Part shown: piece by piece, positions 33,398 through 38,322 of the stretch
Layout of the letters: the number at the start of each line of letters is the position of its first letter
How positions within the stretch are numbered: the first letter of the stretch is position 1
Source: Verrucomicrobiota bacterium
GTDB taxonomy: Bacteria; Verrucomicrobiota; Verrucomicrobiia; Opitutales; Opitutaceae
Assembly (NCBI GenBank): GCA_026398135.1
Contig: JAPLTN010000013.1
Location: forward strand, 1 to 38,322
Direction of reading: 5' to 3'
Length of the DNA stretch: 38,322 bases
Notes under the pieces: model-generated
Told to the model about the DNA's origin: nothing
The model's database searches: none
Seen by the model: the letters and a program-made list of their open reading frames with translations, nothing else
Translations under genes and position numbers: made by a program

Positions 33398-34966
33398 CTA
33401 CAGCAGATCGGCGGCGAGCTCGGCCAGGCGGCTGCGTTCGCCCTTGGTCAGTTTTACGTGTGCCGCCAGCGACTGGCCCTTCATGCGGTCGTGGCAATAA
33501 ACCAGGCCGTTGCTCCGCGAATCCACGTAAGGATTGTCGATCTGGGCGGGGTCGCCGATGAGCACGATTTTCGAGCCTTCGCTGATTCGGGTAATGACGG
33601 TTTTGACCTCGTGAGGGGTGAGCTGCTGCGCCTCGTCGAGAATGAAGAAACGGCGGGCAATGGAGCGACCGCGGATAAAGGCCAATGCCTCGACCTCGAC
33701 CAGCCCGCTCTTAATCAAGCGCTCGTAAGGCTTCATCGGTGAATTGGGACCGGCGGAACCGCCCGCCGCGCCACCGTTGCCACCGCCGTTGCTCGACGGA
33801 GCCGGACCGGAGAGCGCGGCGTTGGACATGGCCAGCGCCGATGAGCCCTTGCGGTGTTTCTTGGAGACTTTTTTGGCCGCAAACTGCGGATCCTTGGGCG
33901 GCTTGGAGGGGATCAAAACCTCCAAGGCATCAAAGTAAGGCTGAAGCCAGGGCTTCATCTTTTCCTCCATCGTGCCGGGCAGGAAACCGATATCTTTGCC
34001 CAGAGCCATCACCGGGCGTGAAATCGACACCCCGTCGTAACGCGAATGCTCGTCATGGGTCTGGTGCAGGGCGCAGCCGATGGAGAGCAGCGTCTTGCCG
34101 GTGCCGGCTTTGCCGAAGCAGGTGACCAGCGTGATGCTGTCGTCGAGCAACGCATCCATGAAGAACTGCTGCTCCAGATTGCGCCCGCGCACCGGAATGC
34201 CACCGGGGGCCTTGATCCAATCGGGAATCTTCAGACGGGCGACCCGTCCCTCGCCATAGTAGCGGGCCGGCATCGTCTTGCCCTCGGTGGAGCGGAGCAG
34301 GACGTATTCGTTTAAGGTGAGGGTTTTGGCGGTCTCGTCTTCGAGGGTGAACTCACCTTCGGAAGCGAAACGCTGGAGTTCGTAGATGGTGACCTCGACT
34401 TCGCGGTAATCGCCCTCGTCGTCCACACTGGCCACTTTGTCATTGAGGTAGTCCTGGGCTTCCAGCCCGACCGCGCGGGCCTTGAGCGTCACGTTGACGT
34501 CCTTGGTCACCAAGATCGTCGGCGGCGGGTAGCACGACTTCACATAAAGAGCGGCCGCGATGATGCGGTTATCCTTCTTGCCGAGGTCGGGAAGGATGGC
34601 GCGAAAGGCGACCATGGCCGGCGTGTCCTTGAGCGTGGGATCAGCAAGCCACGGATTGATGATTACAGAGAGCGTGCCGCCGTTGGCGAGTTTCACGCCC
34701 TCGTGCATGGATCTCGAGTCGGGAAGAAGCTCCGAGAGGATGCGATGCACCCGGCGGGCGTTGCGGCCGCGCTCGGTGGATTGCTCCGTCTTGATGGCGT
34801 CGAGCTCCTCCAGGACCTCGACCGGAATCGCGAGGTTGTTATCCTCGAATTTAAAGATCGATTGGGGATCGTGGAGGAGGACGTTGGTATCGAGAACGAA
34901 GGACTTAGCCTTCGCCGACACCTTGAGCCTAGGTTTCAGAGCCGCCGGACCGGGATTGGATTCCAT
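33398..34966 (-). CDS. PhoH-family ATPase with N-terminal PIN domain (PhoH2)
   Basis: 522 residues. N-terminal PIN-type nuclease domain (about 21-175; D26 in FVLDTNVLLHD, E54, DVNVTLKARA). C-terminal PhoH ATPase domain with Walker A GKAGTGKT (285-292), RPVMALGKDIGFLPG, and Walker B FFILDEAQQLTPHEVKTVITR (D444, E445), then GDPAQIDNPY. PIN-PhoH fusions have RNA helicase and RNase activity in mycobacteria. A Gly/Ser/Ala/Asn-rich low-complexity insert (about 366-411) splits the ATPase domain between Walker A and B. The small gene at 35043 lies upstream in the same direction. Confidence 0.92.
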   Translation of the reverse strand: MESNPGPAALKPRLKVSAKAKSFVLDTNVLLHDPQSIFKFEDNNLAIPVEVLEELDAIKTEQSTERGRNARRVHRILSELLPDSRSMHEGVKLANGGTLSVIINPWLADPTLKDTPAMVAFRAILPDLGKKDNRIIAAALYVKSCYPPPTILVTKDVNVTLKARAVGLEAQDYLNDKVASVDDEGDYREVEVTIYELQRFASEGEFTLEDETAKTLTLNEYVLLRSTEGKTMPARYYGEGRVARLKIPDWIKAPGGIPVRGRNLEQQFFMDALLDDSITLVTCFGKAGTGKTLLSIGCALHQTHDEHSRYDGVSISRPVMALGKDIGFLPGTMEEKMKPWLQPYFDALEVLIPSKPPKDPQFAAKKVSKKHRKGSSALAMSNAALSGPAPSSNGGGNGGAAGGSAGPNSPMKPYERLIKSGLVEVEALAFIRGRSIARRFFILDEAQQLTPHEVKTVITRISEGSKIVLIGDPAQIDNPYVDSRSNGLVYCHDRMKGQSLAAHVKLTKGERSRLAELAADLL

Positions 34967-34971
34967 TAGGT

Positions 34972-34991
34972 GGTGGATAACGTGTGAATAA
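34972..34991. promoter_or_regulatory. two DnaA-box-like motifs before phoH
   Basis: GGTGGATAA (34972-34980) and TGTGAATAA (34983-34991) each differ by one base from TGTGGATAA, on the same strand and 11 bases apart. They lie in the 76-base gap before phoH, 1.8 kb from dnaA. They may be DnaA-binding sites or chance matches. Confidence 0.35.
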
Positions 34992-35042
34992 CCGTGCGGG
35001 CACAGCGCTTCATGTCGATGTCCGATTAAGACAAATTTTCAC

Positions 35043-35354
35043 TTAAGCATAGGGCAACTCAGTGGACTTCGGCAGTGCCTGCGGCGAGGTCCAGAGACGG
35101 ATGAGCAGTTCGGCGAGGTTTCGCATACTGGTGCGAACGAGCCCCTCCTGACGTGCAGCACTACGAAATGGCTCCGCCACGGCAGCGCGTTCCTCGTAGT
35201 AACGCCAAAGCTGGCGCTCAATTCCACTGGTCAACGTATGCGAATCGCTCGCTCGCTCCACCTCCCGGCGCACCACGCCCTGCCAATGCCTCAGCTCGTC
35301 AGCCTGCGCATGAAGGTAATCAAAAACCCGTTGTTCGTTACGATTTAGACTCAT
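35043..35354 (-). CDS. small hypothetical protein, 103 residues
   Basis: Starts at the ATG at 35354 (MSLNRNEQRVFDYLHAQ); the longer open frame upstream lacks protein-like composition. It is predicted all-helical and rich in Arg, Glu and Trp (ELRHWQGVVRREVERASD, GIERQLWRYYEERAAV, MRNLAELLIRLW). No signal or membrane segment. I do not recognise the family. It is followed by phoH in the same direction after 76 bases and is divergent from the coiled-coil membrane protein at 35463. A small DNA- or protein-binding regulator is possible, but nothing in it proves this. Confidence 0.6.
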   Translation of the reverse strand: MSLNRNEQRVFDYLHAQADELRHWQGVVRREVERASDSHTLTSGIERQLWRYYEERAAVAEPFRSAARQEGLVRTSMRNLAELLIRLWTSPQALPKSTELPYA

Positions 35355-35462
35355 AGGACGAGTGACCCAGCAGCGCATGGAACCGTAAAAATGCGAGCCT
35401 CGGCGAAACCGGGGGCAAGATTTTACACTGTTTAAGGCCAAAAATCCTGCTAATTGGTCCCC

Positions 35463-36398
35463 ATGTCTAAACTCAAAGAACAAGCTCCCGCCATCATCAT
35501 CACCGCGCTTGCCATGGGAGCGCTCCTCGGCGGCTACGCCTACTACGTAAACACCAAGGTGCTTCCCGAGCAGCAACGCGCCATGAACGAACTTCGGCTC
35601 GCTCACGCCGCCGACCTCGAACGCTCCGCGACGGAAACCCGCAAAGAAATCGCCGCCGTCAACCAGTTACTCAAAGACGCCATCGCCACCCGCGCCGGCG
35701 GAATGTTTCAAACCGAAGCGGAGGCCAAAGCCGCAGAAGCCCAGAAGGTGGTACAACTCGCCGAAGCCGTCGCCAAACAACTCCACCCCTACAACCCCTT
35801 GCCCAAGACCCCGGAAGAGGCGGAACAACTGCAAAACGCCCAAGTGGACAAAGTCTCCGGCCGTCTATCCGAGCGCATCCAACCGATTCTCGGTCAAATC
35901 GCCGCTGATCAAAATCTTACGAGAGAATCCCTCGCTCGCTATGGCGATCAAATTTCGCAACAAGTCACCGGCGTGCTCGCCGGAGAACTAGACCGCAATG
36001 AACGACTAGGCACTCAAGTTCAACTTACGCAAAGCCTTGCTCAAGAATCCATTGCTCTTTCCTCGGAACTCACCGCCCTCTATCTGAGTTCCATCAAAGA
36101 CCAAGGCGTCCTCAACCGTCTTCTCCTCCTGCCGGCCAACATTGTACGCGATGCCTCGAACTTCAGCCTCTTAAACAACGAAGAGCGCCGTGCCAAGGAA
36201 GCTGAGCTCACCAAACGCTTGCGCGACATCCAAACCCGCCTCGAAGCCGCCCGCACCGCCACCGACGCCACGGTCAAAGACGCCACCGCAGGCAAAACCC
36301 CCACCCAAGGCGCGTCCGCCACCCCCGGTGCCTTGATCGTCGAGCCGGCATCCCCGCCCTCGATTCGGGCCACCCCGACCCGCCCGAACGGGAACTGA
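35463..36398 (+). CDS. membrane-anchored coiled-coil protein, unknown function
   Basis: 311 residues from the ATG at 35463; a TTG nine bases earlier is in frame. One N-terminal membrane helix (about 9-28) is followed by long charged helices rich in Ala, Glu, Gln and Lys (about 33-280), and a Pro/Ser/Thr-rich tail. The protein should be anchored in the inner membrane with the coiled coil outside. No enzyme motif or known family was recognised. Ends with a terminator-like hairpin; dnaA lies downstream on the same strand after about 470 non-coding bases. Confidence 0.7.
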   Translation: MSKLKEQAPAIIITALAMGALLGGYAYYVNTKVLPEQQRAMNELRLAHAADLERSATETRKEIAAVNQLLKDAIATRAGGMFQTEAEAKAAEAQKVVQLAEAVAKQLHPYNPLPKTPEEAEQLQNAQVDKVSGRLSERIQPILGQIAADQNLTRESLARYGDQISQQVTGVLAGELDRNERLGTQVQLTQSLAQESIALSSELTALYLSSIKDQGVLNRLLLLPANIVRDASNFSLLNNEERRAKEAELTKRLRDIQTRLEAARTATDATVKDATAGKTPTQGASATPGALIVEPASPPSIRATPTRPNGN

Positions 36399-36408
36399 GC
36401 CCGTTTTT
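36387..36408 (+). terminator. likely terminator of the coiled-coil protein gene
   Basis: AACGGG (36387-36392) pairs with CCCGTT (36400-36405), followed by TTT (a five-T run in total). The stem starts inside the end of the gene and the loop contains its stop codon. Confidence 0.55.
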
Positions 36409-36687
36409 CCCGGCACGCACCGTCCAAAGCTGCGGGGTAGTGACAAACTTGTTACGCACCCGCCAGAGGAGAATATTGCAACCCCGCATGGCAGACCGTT
36501 TGGCAACGAAAAAATCCTCTAAAACTTATGCGCAAAAACGCGGTGAATAACTTGTTGAAAACTTCCCCTTGAAAGGCTTCCGCACCTCGCCGTTACTCCG
36601 CCCCCGACATTCCTTCCCAGCTGTCCGAGACCGCTCTTTTTCACTCCTCTGTTTGCCCTCTGATTACAGCCGCCCTAAAAAACAACC

Positions 36688-36718
36688 CTTTCTTATACTA
36701 ATCAATTAGTTAAGAAAG
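36688..36718. repeat. AT-rich inverted repeat upstream of dnaA
   Basis: CTTTCTTATACTAA and TTAGTTAAGAAAG pair with one bulged base around a TCAA loop. It is followed by TCTTTATC. Possibly a regulator site, a weak terminator or part of an origin. Confidence 0.5.
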
Positions 36719-36825
36719 TCTTTATCTGGCTCCTCCAAGGACCGATTAAACACCCACTTTAAAGTTTCCAGCGCCTTTACTCAGTAGCCTTCAGAACGTG
36801 ACAAAAGTGACCATCGCCAGCTCGG

Positions 36826-36834
36826 TGTGAATAA
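36826..36834. promoter_or_regulatory. DnaA-box-like motif at the 5' end of dnaA
   Basis: TGTGAATAA, one base from TGTGGATAA, 35 bases before the chosen dnaA start. DnaA commonly represses its own gene, so a box here would fit autoregulation. Confidence 0.35.
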
Positions 36835-36868
36835 TACCACGCCCATACGCTCCACGCCCCCCGTTCCA

Positions 36869-38251
36869 ATGCCTGCTGCCGCCGCACACTTAACCCTATG
36901 GGAATCCGCCAAGACTGACTTGCGAGGTCTGTTCCCGGAGGACGTGTTCAAGCTGTGGTTCGATCCCGTAGTCTGTGTAGAATCCACTCCCGACCAACTG
37001 ACCTTGGGCGTTCCCAATGACTTTGCCTCGATCTGGATCAACGACAACTACATGGACCTGATCCTCCAGCGCCTGCGCCTTACGGCCGGACGCGACATAA
37101 AAGTCACTTTACGCAAAATAGATCCCTCGAACAACGCAACGCAGTGCAACACGGCGGAATCCCCGCGAGTTCGCCCCGTTCCGCCCCGCCGCATTCCTCG
37201 CTTTGCCGAGGAACGTGTACCGATCAACACCTCGCTCAATCCGCGTAATACCTTCGAGAACTTCGTGGTTGGAGATAATAACCAAATGGCCGCCGCCGCC
37301 GCCCGAGCCGTCGCCGACTCCCCTGGGCAGTCTTACAATCCGCTTTTCCTCTATGGAGAAACCGGCCTTGGCAAGACACACCTGATGCATGCCATCGGGC
37401 ACGCCATTTTACACCGCCGCCCGGATACTCGCGTCGCCTACCTATCGGCCGAAAAATTCACGAACGACTTTATTCAAGCCATTCAGGAAAACGCCTTGAT
37501 CAAGTTTCGCCAGCGCTACCGCCACGTCGATGTGCTCCTCATCGACGATATTCAGTTTCTCGCCGGCAAAGAACGCTCCCAGGAAGAGTTTTTCCATACC
37601 TTCAACGACTTGCACGGCGCAGGAAAACAAATCGTTCTGTCGAGTGACCGCCGTGCCTCAGAAATTGAAAAACTCGAAGCCCGCCTCGTTTCCCGCTTTG
37701 AATGGGGCCTGCCCGCTGACATACAGCCGCCCGATTTCGAAACCCGCCTCGCTATTTTACGTACCAAGGCCCACGCGATGAAATGCGAATTACCCGCTCC
37801 TGTGGCGGCGTTTATCGCCCAACATATTTCTCGCAATATACGCCGCCTGGAAGGCGCCCTGATCAAAGTCGTATCCTACAGCCAATTAACCGGTAAGCCC
37901 ATCGACCTCGCAGCGGTGGAGAACCTGTTAAAAGACGTATTAATGGAACAGGCGCAAAACCAGCTCACCATCGAAGGCGTGCAAAAACGCGTGGCTGATC
38001 ACTTCCAAATCCGTCACAGTGATATGACGAGCAAACGCCGGCCCAACAATATCGCCATACCCCGACAAATCGCCATGTATATGGTACGGAATCTCATTCC
38101 CAAGCACTCCCTGCAAGAAATCGGCGATGCCTTTGGTGGTCGCGACCACGGTACTGTAATACATGCCTGCAAAGCAGTGGATAATATGCTGGCTCAAGAC
38201 GCCCACATGAAAGGGCAAATTGAGTTTCTGCGCGCCGCACTCAGTAAGTGA
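36869..38251 (+). CDS. dnaA: chromosomal replication initiator DnaA
   Basis: 460 residues from the ATG at 36869. An in-frame GTG at 36827 would add 14 residues but overlaps the DnaA-box-like motif. Domain I: LTLWESAKTDLRGLFPEDVFKLWFDP. Short Pro/Arg-rich linker, then the AAA+ domain: TFENFVVGDNNQMA, Walker A GETGLGKT, Walker B VLLIDDIQFLAGKERSQEEFFHTFN, sensor LSSDRRASEIEKLEARLVSRFEWGL. Domain IV ends with the DNA-binding signature GDAFGGRDHGTVIHACKAV. DnaA opens oriC and also regulates transcription. A perfect long hairpin follows the stop, so dnaN, if near, is not co-transcribed without readthrough. Confidence 0.96.
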   Translation: MPAAAAHLTLWESAKTDLRGLFPEDVFKLWFDPVVCVESTPDQLTLGVPNDFASIWINDNYMDLILQRLRLTAGRDIKVTLRKIDPSNNATQCNTAESPRVRPVPPRRIPRFAEERVPINTSLNPRNTFENFVVGDNNQMAAAAARAVADSPGQSYNPLFLYGETGLGKTHLMHAIGHAILHRRPDTRVAYLSAEKFTNDFIQAIQENALIKFRQRYRHVDVLLIDDIQFLAGKERSQEEFFHTFNDLHGAGKQIVLSSDRRASEIEKLEARLVSRFEWGLPADIQPPDFETRLAILRTKAHAMKCELPAPVAAFIAQHISRNIRRLEGALIKVVSYSQLTGKPIDLAAVENLLKDVLMEQAQNQLTIEGVQKRVADHFQIRHSDMTSKRRPNNIAIPRQIAMYMVRNLIPKHSLQEIGDAFGGRDHGTVIHACKAVDNMLAQDAHMKGQIEFLRAALSK

Positions 38252-38263
38252 CCGCAACGCATT

Positions 38264-38315
38264 CTGTAAAACAAAAGGCCCGTCCATAAATTTGGACGGG
38301 CCTTTTGTTTTACAG
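38264..38315. terminator. 23-bp perfect inverted repeat, bidirectional terminator
   Basis: Arms 38264-38286 and 38293-38315 are exact complements, with a TAAATT loop. The GC core GGCCCGTCCA is flanked by AAAACAAAA on one side and TTTTGTTTT on the other, so the U-tract is present on either strand. It starts 12 bases after the dnaA stop. Confidence 0.92.
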
Positions 38316-38322
38316 GTAGAAA

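Larger units (their letters stand above)
36399..36868. other. non-coding region before dnaA, possible oriC or control region
   Basis: About 470 bases without a gene. It is locally AT-rich between 36500 and 36770. It contains GGTGAATAA (36542-36550), a near-perfect AT-rich inverted repeat (36688-36718), the palindrome ACTTTAAAGT (36756-36765), and TGTGAATAA (36826-36834). It must hold the dnaA promoter. oriC often lies beside dnaA, but strong box clusters are not seen, so this is only a candidate. Confidence 0.4.

Noticed and set aside
36827-36868. GTG at 36827 as the dnaA start
   Set aside because: It adds 14 Pro/Thr-rich residues before domain I and overlaps the DnaA-box-like motif; the ATG at 36869 is preferred, though the GTG is not excluded.
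1-38322. CRISPR arrays, insertion sequences, tRNA and rRNA genes
   Set aside because: No regularly spaced repeats, transposase-like proteins, or tRNA/rRNA-like sequences were seen on either strand.

Overview
The window is a stretch of bacterial chromosome with high GC for most of its length. Gene content, many 4-base ATGA/TTGA gene overlaps, an almost complete lack of Shine-Dalgarno sequences and the style of several proteins suggest a member of the Verrucomicrobiota, probably Opitutaceae-like. This assignment is inferred from protein style and was not tested by a search. The cell is Gram-negative (Lnt, full Mla pathway), respires with a heme-copper oxidase (heme A synthesis, SCO1), makes arginine by the ArgJ cycle, and uses hexuronates (UxaC).

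Layout. 1-2990: the 3' part of a large exoprotein gene running off the left edge, then a HEAT-repeat protein with signal peptide and C-terminal membrane anchor. This block becomes clearly AT-richer than the rest and ends abruptly against a very GC-rich, hairpin-bearing non-coding stretch (2991-3540). 3541-6090: lnt and rnhB. 6137-8525 (minus): ctaA, ctaB and a DUF420/CtaM-like gene, divergent from a CusF-SCO1 fusion lipoprotein and a duplicated-domain, His-rich exported protein. Together these form a cytochrome oxidase assembly locus. 10614-12599 (minus): transketolase. 12848-14252 (minus): rpsP-trmD-rplS without rimM. 14455-16172: aldo/keto reductase and rsmE, tail to tail with rsmD.

16867-23100 is a seven-gene co-directional run: mlaE-mlaF-mlaD-mlaC-mlaA, then a VirJ/AcvB-like hydrolase and a short MprF-like aminoacyl-phosphatidylglycerol synthase. 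It joins outer-membrane lipid trafficking to lipid-headgroup aminoacylation and its probable reversal. 23137-25754: uxaC divergent from a LacI-type regulator, with a consensus LacI-family operator between them. 25747-27177 (minus): a nitronate monooxygenase/PfaD-like flavoprotein. 27437-33341: arginine genes argB-argD-argF-argG (minus) with argJ divergent. 33398-36398: PhoH with an N-terminal PIN domain, and two unrecognised genes. 36869-38251: dnaA, preceded by about 470 non-coding bases with DnaA-box-like motifs and an AT-rich palindrome, and followed by a 23-bp perfect inverted-repeat terminator.

Most of the window is housekeeping. The parts most worth a second look are the exoprotein/HEAT pair at the left edge (toxin/immunity-like architecture and base composition), the Mla-VirJ-MprF operon, the copper/oxidase fusion pair, the LacI operator, the triple GCGTTTTGC array before rpsP, and the DnaA-box-like motifs around phoH and dnaA. 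No tRNA, rRNA, CRISPR array or insertion sequence was found.
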